A program made the translations under genes and the position numbers. A stretch of 64,000 nucleotides of DNA from Benincasa hispida (lineage: Eukaryota; Streptophyta; Magnoliopsida; Cucurbitales; Cucurbitaceae), in NCBI RefSeq assembly GCF_009727055.1, contig NC_052353.1, forward strand, positions 49,149,451 to 49,213,450, read 5' to 3'. Positions 1-11,912 of the stretch are shown here, in pieces; position 1 is the first letter of the stretch, and each line of letters begins with the position of its first letter. The notes beneath the pieces are model-generated. The model saw nothing but the letters and a program-made list of their open reading frames with translations. It searched no databases and was not told where the DNA came from.

Positions 1-760
1 TATCTGAGAACCTACCTAGAAAGGTGAATTAGATAGATTTTCAACAAGCATGCAACGTTTTGGTCAAAGACTCCGTTATAGAGTTTAATGAATGATGATC
101 AAAAGTTGTTTCACTATCCAAGGTAAAAGTTACTCTTGGGAAAACCTAAAAGTCACTTAGTTAAAATCCTTAGCCGTGTTTTTTCTAAGTAAGCTAAACC
201 CTAGTTTATAAAATATTCAGTGGGAGGAGGAGACGTATCAGATATGTCTATAATTTCACTCACATTTCTCCTTGCATGTTCACACCGTGAGATTCATGCT
301 TGGCCTCGAGATGCCCAGGATGCATCCCCCTTATGAGTTTTGTGCAGTTGGTCAATATTAAGGTGAACTCTAGAAATGGATAGGGTCGCTTTAGGTTTTG
401 CCCCAATCGGATTTTCCCTTCCGATTGGCCTTTTGGGATGGACGTCTAGGGCTTAAAATGGCGGGTCACACTTACGGGAGATTGTTAAGTAAGTTAATGA
501 TCTCTTGGCCAAATCAAGGATGGCTTGTCGTTATAGAAACAAGAGTTATTCTGGTATTAATGACTGGTTGAGAACTTCTCAATTCCGAGGAGGGATAACT
601 AACCTCCCTTCAATGGCTTTTGTCCTAAACCTTTGAAGCGTCATTGCGAAAGTAGATGTCACACAGGGTTCATGTTAGTTTTGTTAAAACCTTACTGGAT
701 GTTGTTTTATTTTACAATGAGTATTTTCTTAAAACCTAACGTAGGTCAATGTGTTTTTCT
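1..760 (+). other. Untranslated leader of element A
   Basis: Non-coding stretch matching the region between primer site and gag of element B (near 10,400-11,060) and of element F. The shared landmark is cacaccgtgagattcatgc at 283-301, followed by a 5-bp stem with a 7-nt loop (GATGC-CCAGGAT-GCATC, 310-326). Near 765 a trace of the gag start region is recognisable, but its ATG is gone. No ORF here looks like a gene. Confidence 0.6.
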
Positions 761-801
761 TTTCAGTAGCTCGTTAGTATTTCCATTTAAAGCTTTTAAA
801 A

Positions 802-3800
802 ATGACCGATTATTTACAGTGGAAAGAATCGTGTGAAACGGATTTCGTGGCAAACGACCTCCATCCTACTACTCTCCAAAAAAGGAAACAAGACAGTAAA
901 TATGATTTATTGGTCTTGAAGACATGTCTGGTAGAGAATGATGATTCTGCCTGGATCCTTAATTCAGGTGCTACCAATTATGTCAGTTCCTCTTACCAAG
1001 GATTTAGATCCTGGCAAACGTTGTTACAGGGAGAGATGACTCTTTGAGTCGGTACTGGTGAGGTTGTTTCAATTGTTACTGTAGGTAGGCTAAAGCTATT
1101 TATTGACAAGAAACGTTATCTGTTACTGGATAATGTTTTTGTAGTTCCTCATATTAAGAGGAACGTAATCTCGGTTTCTCGTCTCATTGAACAAGGCTAT
1201 ACCGTCTCCTTTTCTGAAAATAAAGTGTTTATTTTCAAGAATGGAATGTAGATTGGTTATGGTTCAATGGAAAATAACTTATATGTACTAAGGTCGTTAG
1301 TTATAAAAGCCTTGTTTGACACTGAAATGTTCAGTACGACAATAACAGCTAAAAGACCAAAGGTTTCTCTAAAGGAAAATGCTCATCTTTGGCATCTAAG
1401 GTTAGGTCATATCAACCTCAATAGGATTGAGAAGTTGGTGAAAAGTGGACTTCTAAAGAGTTTAGAAGAAAACTCCTTACCGATATGTGAATCGTGCCTC
1501 GAAGGCAAGATGACCAAATGACCTTTTACTGGAAAAGGTTACAGAGCCAAGGAAGCCTTGGAGCTTGTACATTCAGACGTCTGTGGTCCGATGAATGTTA
1601 GAGCTCGAGGTGGGTATGAATACTTTATCTCTTTCATAGATGATTATTCAAGGTTTGGGTATCTCTTCCTAATGCAACGTAAGTCTGAAGCCCTTGACAA
1701 GTTTAAGAAGTATAAGGCTGAAGTTGAAAACTTATTAAGTAAGAAGATAAAAATAATACGATCTGATCGTGATGGAGAGTATATGGACCTCCATTCCAGA
1801 ACTATATGATAGAACATGGGATTGCATCCCCTCTCGGCTCTAGGTACAACTCAGTAAAATGGTGTATCTAAAAGGAGAAACAGAACCTTGTTGGACATGG
1901 TCAGTCTATGATGAGTTATGCTCATTTTCCAGACTCGTTTTGGGGTCATGCAGTGCAGACTGCATGTTATATCCTGAACAACGTTCCCTCAAAAAGTGTT
2001 TCTAAAACACCTTTTGAGTTATGGAAAGGCTGTAAAGGTAGTTTATGCCACTTCAAGATTTGGGGTTGTCCGGCACATGTGCTAGCGACTAACCCAAAGA
2101 AGTTGGAACCGCATTCGAAGGTTTTCCTCTTTGTGGGCTACTCCAAGGAAACGAGTGGAGGATACTTCTATGATCTAAATGAGAACAAAGTGTTTATTTC
2201 CACTAATGCTATCTTCTTGGAAGAAGATCACATGAGGGATCATAAGCCACGAAGTAAGCTCATTTTACGTGAGATCTCAAGTGAGACTGAGACTGCTGAG
2301 GGTTCAACAAGAGTTGTTGAATAGCCCGACAGATCAACAAGAGTTGTTGAGGTCGGGACATCTAGTCAACCAGCTCAAGAGTTGAGACTGCCTCGACGTA
2401 GTGGGAGCGTTATGAACCCACCGAATTGCTACATGGGTTTGATTGAAGCCTAAAACGTCATTACGAATGATGGGGTCGAGGATTCATTGTTTTTTAAGAA
2501 AGCAATGGAGGATGTTGACAAAGATAAATGAGTTAAGGCCATGAACCAAGAAATGAAGTCTATGTACTTCAATAACGTCTGGGAGCTTGTTGATCCACCT
2601 GATGGGGTGTAAGTGGATTTATAAGCGAAATAGAGGTGTAGATGGAAAGGTGCAAACCTTTAAAGCTAGACTTGTGGCAAATGGTTATACCCAGTTTGAG
2701 GAAGTTAATTATGAGGAAACTTTCTCACTTGTTGTCATGCTAAATTCTATCAGGATTCTCCTGTCCATAGCCACATTTTATGATTATGAAATATGGCAAA
2801 TGGACGTCAAGACTGACTTTCTGAATGGTAATCTTAAGAAGACCATCTATATGACTCAATCAGAGGGGTTCATAGTTCCAGATCAAGAGCAAAGAGTTTG
2901 CAGGCTTAATAGATCCATTTATGGACTGAAACAAGCATCTCGTTCTTGGAACATTAGATTTGACACTACTGTCAAGTCGTTTGGCTTTGACCAGAACATT
3001 GATGAGCCTTGTGTTTACAAGAAGATCATCAACAACTCAGTAGCTTTCCTGATACTATATGTGGATGATCTCTACTCATTGGGAATGATGTAGGATATCT
3101 GACTGACATTAAGAGTTGGCTAGCTGCCAGTTCCAAATGAAACATTTGGGTGAGGCACAGTATGTTCTCGGGATCCAGATCATTCGAGATCGCAAGAACA
3201 AATGGTTACCCATTCTCAGGCATCGTACATTGATCAAATGTTGATCAGGTACAGGATACAGGATTCCAAGAGGGGTTTGTTACCTTTCAGGCATGGAATC
3301 ATTCTATCTAAGGATCAATGTCCTAAGACACCTCAAGAGGTTGAGGAGATGAGACGAATTCCCTATGCTTCTGCTGTAGAACGCTTGATGTATGCAATGT
3401 TGTGTATCAGACCTGACACTTTCTATGCAACAGGGATTGTTAGTCAGTATCAGTCCAATCCAGGATTTGATCACTGGACGGTGGTCAAGACGATCCTCAA
3501 ATATCTTCGAAGAATGAAAGACTACATGCTTGTGTATAGAGATAAGGATCTGATCATTACAGGATACACAGACTCTGACTTTCAGACCGATTGAGATTCT
3601 CGTAAATCGACATCGGGGTCAGTGTTTACTCTGAATGGAGGGGCTATAGTCTGGCGAAGCATCAAGCAAGATGCATTGCGGACTCCACTATGGAAGTCGA
3701 TACATAGTGGCTTGTGAAGCAGCAAAGAGGCTGCTTGGCTGAGGAAGTTTCTTAAAATTTGGAAGTTGTTCCAAATATGGATTTGCCTATCATTTTATTT

Positions 3801-3990
3801 GTGATAACAGCGGGGCTATGGCAAATTCGAAGAAGCCTCGGAGTCATCGTCGAGGTATGCACATAGAACGGAAATATCACCTGATCAGGGAGATTTGTGC
3901 GTCTCGGTGATGTGATAGTCAAGTAGATCGAATCAGAGCACAACGTTGCTGATTCCTTTAGAAAGGCCCTCCGGCTAAAGTGTTCAAGGG
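802..3990 (+). pseudogene. Broken copia pol of element A (PR-INT-RT-RNase H)
   Basis: Frames break at several places. The protease trace at 802-1,047 has LNSGA where LDSGA is expected, so the catalytic Asp is lost. The GAG-pre-integrase zinc region (1,267-1,521) shows HLWHLRLGH and CESCLEGK. The integrase core (1,558-1,809) shows HSDVCGP, FIDDYS and SDRDGEY, followed by the integrase C-terminal part (1,908-2,324). Reverse transcriptase (2,587-3,093) shows KWIYK, YGLKQAS and YVDD near 3,058, and the frame is lost just after YVDD. The RT tail is at 3,202-3,594 and a shifted RNase H remnant runs to about 3,990. Domain order is the Ty1/copia type (integrase before RT). In an intact element this polyprotein would cut itself and copy and insert the element. 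Gag is almost entirely absent. Confidence 0.9.
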
Positions 3991-4140
3991 TCACCTGGAG
4001 AGTTTAGGTCTGCGAGACATGTGGTATCTTGTCTATGGAAAGGTGGAGATGATACTGGTATGCCCTAGTTTATTGTTATTGTACATTTTTATATTGTATT
4101 GTACATTAGTCTCCCAAGTCATTTAGAACAAGTGGGAGAT

Positions 4141-5671
4141 TATTGGGATTGGTGTCCTAATTCTCTCGGAGTCTCGTTGTTTTGTAAAGATACAATTGTT
4201 CAATGAATAAAAGTGTTATTAATTCTAGCATTTACTCATATCCAATAAACAAAGCTCCTTGGTTATCTTATGTGAACTTAAGCATGTATATGTGATATAC
4301 AAGTGGATCATGCCTTAAGTGATACCTAATCGATCTGTAGTATAGGATTAAGGTGGAATAACTGATCTTGGTGACACTAACGGATACGGTCCACTTTGTA
4401 GAGGTTTGCAAGTGTTGTAAACTATACAAAATGTCCTGACTATTCGTTGTGGAGATTAGAGCGGGGTTGTCCTATACAAAGAGTTTGTATAAGACCTAGA
4501 CCACGAGATGCTAGACTCTGTATATAACACCATTGATACTAGAGACTTGCATCTCACCTAAACGACCATAGGTGACACGACCTCAATCCTGAGTGTTTTG
4601 GGAACTACTACCTTTGGCAGTCCTTTGTTAGTATGGGTGAGAGTGGCCAGATTGTCAACTCACATGCCTACCTTTTGGGGACTTGTCTGATTGGGAGCTG
4701 GGAACTCAATCCACAATATAAATTCACTTCTTTCCCGAAGTAGGGATAAGTAGAGAGATTGTTCCTTAAGGGCTGATTCCGGGGCTTGAATATAGTGGCA
4801 CACTTCTCTTTGGAAGATAAGACTCAGTCATAGTAGGACTATGACTTATGTTCATTAGAGGGATCAGTGGTACTTAAGGAGACAGATGTAACTAAAGGGG
4901 CAAACGGTTATTGGCCCAGCTGTACTTATGAGCGTCTGTGAAGGGTTGTCAAACTGCTGATTAGTTAGATTGACACTAATATATTCTGTGGTAAGGAGAG
5001 TTCAACTGTCGATCTTTAGTGGAGTGCCTGGCAGTTAACGGATGGTGGATCCCATGACTAAGTTTTAGTTAGTTATTCACGTACCGTTGGAGCTTCGGAG
5101 CTAAGATCCATGAGGTCCCCTTGGTAGCTTGGATACAGTTGAGGATCAGTTCTTGGTGTTGATTTGAAATGTTCAAATTGACAATAGGTATTTTGATTAT
5201 ATATGATATAATCGGTATGATGTATAACATACATCTAGTGGAGGATTGACGTTAAATGAGATTTCATTTAAGTACCATGGAATAAAAAAAGACTATGGTT
5301 TATATGTTTCATGAGATGAAATATTAAAACTATAGGTGATAAATATAGTATGATAAGTTGGTTATTATTTATGTTTATAATAATATTAATTATTAGAGGT
5401 CGTTCGTGTCGCTGGGACGAGCGCGGTGTTCGTGTTGTTGCGGAGGAGTTTATGACCGAGGAGATCGTTGAGGACGAGGGCGAAGTGTTGTGCAATTTTG
5501 CGGTCGTGTAGATCGAGCACTCGTGGTTGCTGTTGTTTGATCAGAGTCCGCAACAGAACGTGGAGACGCTACTGTAATTTCTGTTTATTTGCATAACTGT
5601 TTGTATTGAAGTCAACTGTAAATATATGTTCATTCATGATTGTAATTTGGAATAGTCTTTGATTTCCTTCA
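4141..5671 (+). repeat. 3' LTR of element A (internally deleted)
   Basis: The LTR starts directly after the polypurine tract with tattgggattggtgtccta, a TG-to-TA change from the family start TGTTGGGATTGG seen in D3. It ends near gatttccttca at 5,671. The D3 copy of this LTR is about 2.2 kb against 1.5 kb here. Part of the difference is a deletion between ggaata and gatttccttca near 5,655. Confidence 0.75.
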
Positions 5672-5850
5672 ATTACATACTATTTAAGTTATTACTTGAA
5701 CATGATCCACCTGTATGTCTACTACATACTGTTCAAGTTTCATAAAATAACCTTAGATCTTTCTTTAATAGATAATTGCATATATAAAATTATCAACAAT
5801 TATTTCAAATAACTTATTAACTAGGAGGCTTTAGGGCATACATCCGAACA
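5672..5850 (-). repeat. Beginning of an inverted copia LTR that A inserted into
   Basis: Read on the minus strand this is the first 180 bp or so of an LTR, starting TGTTCGGATGTATGCCCTAA at 5,850. It resembles the start of D2 (25,130 leftward). The rest of this LTR should lie beyond the left edge, on the far side of element A. Confidence 0.6.
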
Positions 5851-6532
5851 ATATCCTGCGTGCAACCCGTTCAAAGCGAATAGTTGTCTTCCGGACACGC
5901 TTTATCAGAAGCATACTTCGACTACCCCTGGAATCACCACAAACATTTGGTTTTTTTAATAAGTTATCGGTTACTTAAAACCATAAGTCTTGTTGTACCA
6001 TTTGGCTTATATTTATGAGTTTTAACACAATATAGAGTGTGTACTATATCTAATTATGGTGTAATCAGGTAATATATATCATTTTCACCAACATCATTCC
6101 GTCCCGATTTTGAATTTTGAATTTTAAAATGCACAATTATATTAAATAAAGATAAAAATATTTATAAATATAATATTTTATATTGTAAACTCAAATCAAT
6201 TTAATAATAATTATATAACAGTTTTAACATAAACACATAAGTCTATAGTCAACCTAATATTTAGTTGGCAACTTCAACTAATTCGATGATTTGTAAATGA
6301 AAAATAATACATTTAAAGAATTATTTTATGATCTAATATTTGAATCTACCACAAAACACATATATAAAAGCATAAAATATATTATGTTTTCATTAAATAT
6401 GTTGTTTTCAAATTTGTGTTATCAGATTCTTTATCGAACATACCTTATATGTTTTTACTTTTTTTTTTTTGAACGGTTGATATAATAAATACAAAAATTG
6501 TATTTTTCTACCATCGTTGAATTTAAATTTTG
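5851..6532. other. Intergenic, A+T-rich, no gene seen
   Basis: About 100 bp of unclassified sequence with more balanced base composition (ctgcgtgcaacccgttcaaa) is followed by A+T-rich DNA with a poly-T run near 6,460. No conserved coding potential was seen. A 62-codon ORF at 6,297-6,485 is low complexity and not credited. Confidence 0.5.
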
Positions 6533-6811
6533 TGATAAAATAAGAGGAATGTGAACAATGAAATAACAATGAAAGCAAGACAAAAGAGAGAAGTAGAAGA
6601 GAAGAAGTAGAAGAGAAGAAGTAGAGAGAGCTAATATTCAGTTGTGGTGTCCTCTATAAAGGCACTTTACAACCCTATTTATAGGGCATGGTGGAGTGTA
6701 TATTACAAGGTAAATATTAATGGGGGAGGTTATGAGATTGGATAACCTAGGAAGGTTATGGGTTTTTTGTAACATAAATAAGTTATGGATATCTACAATT
6801 TTACATTTATA
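6533..6811 (-). repeat. 3' LTR of element C
   Basis: Matches 31,047-31,298 over its length, starting tgataaaataag and ending ttacatttata on the + strand. A TATA-type core CCCTATAAATAGGG on the minus strand (6,673-6,686) is kept in both LTRs. The extra length here comes from a gaagtagaagagaa repeat at about 6,590-6,630. Confidence 0.85.
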
Positions 6812-7103
6812 ATACTCTGCCTTAGATATCCATAGTATGTAAAATAAATGCCTCATTAAAATCTTACTAGGAAAAACCCAGTGGGATAAAAAACTAATGA
6901 AGGGAAAGAGTACATCATTCATATACTTTAATAATTTCCTCATTGAAAACCTTATTAGGAAAACCCAATGGGACAAAAACCATAATCAAGGAAAAAAGAG
7001 TGCAACACATTTACTCCCCCTCCTAAAAACATCACTCGATATTCTTGGTTGTCACATACAAATGTTGTGTGTTAATTTCTCAAATGTTGTTGCAAGTAAC
7101 ACC
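6812..7103 (-). other. Post-pol 3' end of element C
   Basis: Non-coding zone between the pol end and the 3' LTR of C. It holds two diverged copies of a segment with aggaaaacccagtgggac-like sequence (near 6,867 and 6,957) and a pyrimidine tract tactccccctcct at about 7,012. On the minus strand that tract is a purine tract suited to priming plus-strand DNA. Ends with the target site acacc (7,099-7,103) of element B. Confidence 0.55.
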
Positions 7104-9041
7104 TATTGTTCCTAAAACTCGTGGTTTGTGAACAATAAACTTATTATGTTAATCAATATAGAAGTTATTGAAGTTTGATTCAATAAAATTGTTATTGAAT
7201 GTATGAATTGTTCATTTCATTTTATAATAACCTAAATCCAATAAACTAAGATCCATGACTATTACATGAGTACTTGAACTTTATATGGAGACATAAGAAT
7301 AGATCAAGTTCGAGTAAATAACTAAAATGGTCTATAGTATACGAATAAGACTAGGTAACTTATTTTGGGGACTCTATCGGATGCAACCCACTTTTTTAAA
7401 TGTTAGAGTTGTTGTAAAATGCTACAAACAAAATGATCCTGATTCGTTCATGTGGAGACATGTGAATGGAGGCATCCTATGCAAATAGTTTATACAAGAT
7501 TGAACCAAGAAATTAGTCATTCTTATTTTATAACATTGTTTATGTTTAAGACTGACTAAAGCGATGACCTAGGTAACTTGACCTTAATCTTGTGCTAACT
7601 ATGAACTCCCGTTTATTCGGGATTATCCTTAGATTTGTAGAGGTGAGGGATGGCTCAACAGCACTGGCTCAATAAGCCTCTCATTTCAAGGGTAAGAATG
7701 AGTAGATAGCTGGGGACACAGGGTGCAATATGAAATTCACTTCTACTTGCTTTTAGGGATAGTAGAGAGATTGTTCCCTTAAGTACTGACTCCGGGTCTT
7801 GAACAAGGGCCCACACCCTCTCATTGGCTCAAAAGAGACTCGGTTTAGTAATTGGATCACAAACCAATTAGTCATTAGAGGATTAGTGGGACTTAAGGAA
7901 CAAGATGTGATCTCATGGGTAAAATAACTTTTGACCTAATCATTATTACGTACAACCTGTGAAGGTTGACTTATTGATTATGGTTATATCGAGTGGACAT
8001 AATTATATCTACGGTGAAGGGAGTGCAACTACTATGCTTTAGTCGAGTGACCCAATAGTTAATGAATGTTGGATAATTGGGTTAAAGAGTTTAGTCGGTT
8101 AATCTCGAATCGTTGGAGCCCATGATATGTAGATCCATTAAGTCACCCCTACTAGCTCACAAACGGATTAAACCTTAGAATAGAGTGATGAGTAAGTTTG
8201 AAGTGTTCAAATTCGAATTGAGGAAATTAGTAATTATATGTGATATAATTACACATTTAATTAACGAATTAAACAAAATTAGAGAATCAGATAATATTTA
8301 AATATGATTTAAATATTAAAATTACATGAATGGGGATTCATGTTTGTCGAATTAGTGGTGTAAATAATTTAATATTGGATATTAAATTATTTGAATTAAT
8401 ATTATTTAAAATCAGAAATTTGAATTTTTGGAAAATCCAAATATTAAATTCCATTTTAGTTTTAATTAAATTTTCTAAAAATTTAATTAAAGAAAATTGG
8501 ATTTATTTTATTAAAATTGGGGAAAATGGAAAAAAATGGAACAAGTGGGTTTCTCCCATTTTTGCACTAAAATTCTACTTATTCTATTGATGTTTTGGTG
8601 TCAAGTTATTATGCAATTTGATTGCACTACTAAACTGAACAAAACTAAAGCTAGTTGACTGGAAATAATGAGCATGCACAAGTGTTTTTTTTGCTGAGTT
8701 TTAAATGAGGAAGAGTTCTTCATCTTGAAAATTTAAAAAAAAAAAAAAAACAAAAAAAACAAAAAAAACAAAACAAAACCTTTCCCTTCAAAATTTTAGT
8801 TTATCTTAGGTTCCACCACCCAGTCTAAGGTCTTAGAGAATAATAAGGAAGATCCAGTGGTGATCCACAAGCTTTTGGTGTCAATATTGAAGTTGAATTC
8901 GTGGATTGAAGAAGGTCTACAAAGGTATATCAGAAACCCTCTTTTCTATTCTAGAAACATGCTTTCTTAATTGCTAAAATTGATGAACTAGAGTACTTAA
9001 TGATTCGGTTTGCTTCCACTAATTGCATGTTAACTGCAACA
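7104..9041 (+). repeat. 5' LTR of element B
   Basis: Length 1,938 bp. The first bases are decayed (tattgttcctaaaactcg, against ttttgggttttatgtcct in the partner). It ends taactgcaaca at 9,041, directly before the primer site. It carries an A-rich run with spaced C residues at about 8,733-8,779. An 86-codon ORF at 8,330-8,590 is A+T-driven and lies in the LTR, so it is not a gene. Confidence 0.9.
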
Positions 9042-9043
9042 AT

Positions 9044-9055
9044 TGGTATCAGAGC
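9044..9055 (+). other. Primer-binding site of element B
   Basis: TGGTATCAGAGC lies 2 bp after the LTR end. It is complementary to the 3' end of plant initiator methionine tRNA, the usual primer of Ty1/copia elements. Confidence 0.9.
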
Positions 9056-11060
9056 ATGATTTAAGCCCCCAATTCATGGTAATTTTAGCTTGGTGGGTGA
9101 TTTTCATAGGTTGTATGAAAATGGTTGTTGATATGGATAATTTCAGGTTTGGCATTTAAATTCTCTTGAATTAAGTGTTAATTATTGTAAATGGCATTTC
9201 GTTTATGGACCTTAATGTGTGATTATGAGTCTATAAATTTGTTAGAGTCAATAGAGTTGTCATTAGGCTGTAATTGAAGAAAGAATCAAGGGAGGTCAGC
9301 TGCAAAATTTCAAGTTTGAAGCTACTGTCAGGCAGTGTTGCAACACTTCCATTAGATCATTGCAACGTTGCTCATCAAATATCCCAGAAATGAAAAGGAC
9401 AGCTTGTGGCGTTGCAATGTTGGGATGGAGCGTTGCAACGCTGCTTATCCCATCTCATATTAAACATACACGACCCGACTGACAATTCAAGCGAACCGGT
9501 TCAGACGGTTCGGATCAAGGAGGTCTGGTTCAGCCCCATTTTGGCTGGTTCAACCAATTTTGGTGCTTTGGAGATCTGATTCGGATGGTTCGAGTTGGTT
9601 TATAAAGACCATAAGCATTTTGCAGAAGTTTTTGTTTATTATTGTAATAATTTAGGTCTTTTGCTTGCTCGAAATACCAAAAACTTGTCCATATCAGTGT
9701 GTGTTTAATTGTTATGCATTATGAATGTATGTTATAATTAAATAAATGTTGTATGTGTATATAATATGCCATGTAGATTTAAAATCCCACCATAGGAAGC
9801 ATAAAGCATGCATTGAAAGTATGTTATAAAGAGTTATAATATATAGTATGCATGTTTAGGGTTTCAAGTATTTAATATAAAGTGTTATATTAAATCCTGA
9901 AATGCTTGATGAATGTTATGGATGATCAGCATGTCTATTGTTTTATAATTATTACAAAAATCAGATTAGACATTTAAAATCCATAATAAAGATAATATGC
10001 ATGTTCACCTAGGGTTAACAAATAACAACTTATTTAATAGTTATAATAAGTTGTTATCTTGTAAAATTTGGTAACAAACTCAACTGGTCTATAATCCTGT
10101 CTAAGGCTGGAGGTATTTAAGCTGACGGTTTATGGAACACCTCTTACCTGGGGATTATAATAGAATAATTGAGTGTTGTTAACCCGATTTTATGAACATG
10201 CGTGAGCGATGTGAGGTTTTAAAACTGGTTTATCACCTAGACATCGTAGGTTAAATCCAAATATAAACATTATACTTGGATAATCACCTAAACTTAGGTT
10301 GTTTTATTAGCCAAAATATACCTAAGTAAATGTTTACTCAAAACAAATAGAACATTTCAATGAGAGATTAATAATATATACGATATATTGTTCTTAGCTC
10401 TTACGTCCCTAAGAATTCACACTGTGAGATTCATGCTCGATTTGGTGTCACCTTGGAAGTGACCTCCATTCGGAAAGTGTTTGCATGGGTCAATCGCAAG
10501 GTGAATAAGGGAAGTAGTTCATAGTAAGTGGGTGAAGGATGTGTGTCAACATGTCCTGCGATCTCTTCTATTAATTTGGACCGTGAGATTCTTATGTTGC
10601 GTCTGCTTGTCAACTTTATGTGACCTACACTAGTCGTTTTACAGCGGCTATCCCCTTGGAGGGTTGTAACATGGGATTCAGAATAACTCAAACTTCAGAA
10701 ATGGATATGATTTCTTAGGTAGATTCTCAACCTTGACTCTCCAATTCAGTAGTATCATTAGAGCCAACCTCTGAGGTTTGAAAATGGAGGGTTACACATA
10801 CGAGAATTACTAAGTGTTAGTAAGTTCTTGATCGAAAATGGTAACTAATTGACTATAGAAATATGAGTTATTCTGGAATTAGCATTTTTGCTTCAGTGAA
10901 GGAGTATTTAACTGCCCCTCGGTGGCATCTATTCTGACTCATTAAAGTATCATTGCAAATAAAATAATAAAATAATAAAATTTGGATACATTAATACTTT
11001 GCTAAAACATGATTGGATTTAAAAGCAATTCACTAATAGAAATTGTTTATACTTTCAGAG
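9056..11060 (+). other. Long untranslated leader of element B
   Basis: About 2,005 nt between primer site and the gag ATG, with no credible ORF. Blocks of it are conserved in the leader of F (51,249-52,675, opposite strand) and partly in A (1-760). Conserved blocks include the segment around tagtatgcatgtttaggg (9,840s), the region around tctaaggctggaggt (10,100s) and cacactgtgagattcatgct (10,419-10,438) with the stem-loop just after it. Conservation in a non-coding stretch suggests RNA-level functions such as packaging or translation control. That is inference. Confidence 0.65.
10447..10463 (+). promoter_or_regulatory. Conserved leader stem-loop of element B
   Basis: GTCAC-CTTGGAA-GTGAC forms a 5-bp stem with a 7-nt loop. 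The aligned site in F is GTCAC-CCTGGGA-GTGAC and in A GATGC-CCAGGAT-GCATC. In A three of the five pairs differ and pairing is kept. The function is unknown. Confidence 0.45.
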
Positions 11061-11912
11061 ATGACTAGCTCATTAATACAGTTACTGGCTTCTGAGAAAC
11101 TTAATAGGGACAACTACGCTACATGGAAATCAAACCTGAATACAATATTGGTAATAGATGACCTGGGGCTCGTTTTAACTGAAGAATGTACTCCTAACCC
11201 CGACTCAAACACAAATTGAACTATTCGAGAAGCATATGACAAGTGGACAAGAGCATATGAAAAAGCCCAAGCCTATATTCTTGCCAGCATATCTGATGTT
11301 TTGGCGAAGAAACACGATCACATACATACCGCTAAAGAGATTATGGAATCTCTGCTGAAGATGTTTGGACAATTGTCTTTCTCCCTTAGATATGATGCCA
11401 TCAAGTACATTTATAACTGTCGTATGAAATAAGGGACCTATGTTAGAGAACATGTCCTAGACATGATGGTCCATTTCAATGTGGCAAAAGTAAATGGAGC
11501 TATCATAGACGAGAAAAGTCAGGTCAATTTTATTCTAGAGTCTCTTCTAAAGAGCTTTTTGCAGATTCGCCAAATGAAATGATGAACAAGATAGAATAAC
11601 TTAACTACCCTTCTCAATGAGCTACAAACTTATCAGTCTCTTTTAAAAACTAAGGAAAAAAAGCATAGGTAAATGTTGCCACTACAGATAAAAGAGGATC
11701 GTCCCCTAAGATAAAGTCTGACTCTTCTTCTTCTTTCAAGAATAAAAGTGTTCAGATGAAAAAGAGTAAGGGGAAAAGGAAGGCTCTTACTGACTGCAAG
11801 GGTCAGGCTAAAGTTGCAGACAAAAGAAAGTGTTTCTACTGCAATGAAGATGGGCACTGGAAAAGAAATTGCTCGAAGTACCTTGTAGAAAAGAAAGCGA
11901 AAAAAGCAAAAT
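11061..11912 (+). pseudogene. Decayed copia gag of element B
   Basis: Starts at ATG 11,061 with MTSSLIQLLASEKLN, the usual N-terminus of this family. It is followed by WKSNLNTIL, a helical capsid region (YDKWTRAYEKA, ILASISDVLAKKH) and, near the end, a nucleocapsid zinc knuckle of the form C-x2-C-x4-H-x4-C (CFYCNEDGHWKRNC, 11,831-11,872). A lysine-rich tail closes the region. In-frame stops (for example near 11,217 and 11,430) and frameshifts break it. Gag would form the cytoplasmic particle in which reverse transcription happens. This is the most complete gag in the window, in an element that has lost its RT. Confidence 0.88.

Larger units (their letters stand above)
1..5671 (+). mobile_element. 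Element A: 3' part of a degenerate Ty1/copia retrotransposon, ending in its 3' LTR
   Basis: The window opens inside the element. Visible in order are an untranslated leader (1 to about 760), a pol region with protease, integrase, reverse transcriptase and RNase H (802-3,990), a polypurine tract agtgggagat ending at 4,140, and the 3' LTR (4,141-5,671). The 5' LTR and primer site lie outside the window. Most of gag is missing: the leader runs almost straight into the gag/protease boundary. Its LTR and pol are close to those of element D3, so the two belong to one family. At 5,672 the sequence changes to an inverted LTR of another family, so A appears to have inserted into that LTR. Many stops and frameshifts mean it is dead. 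Confidence 0.85.
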
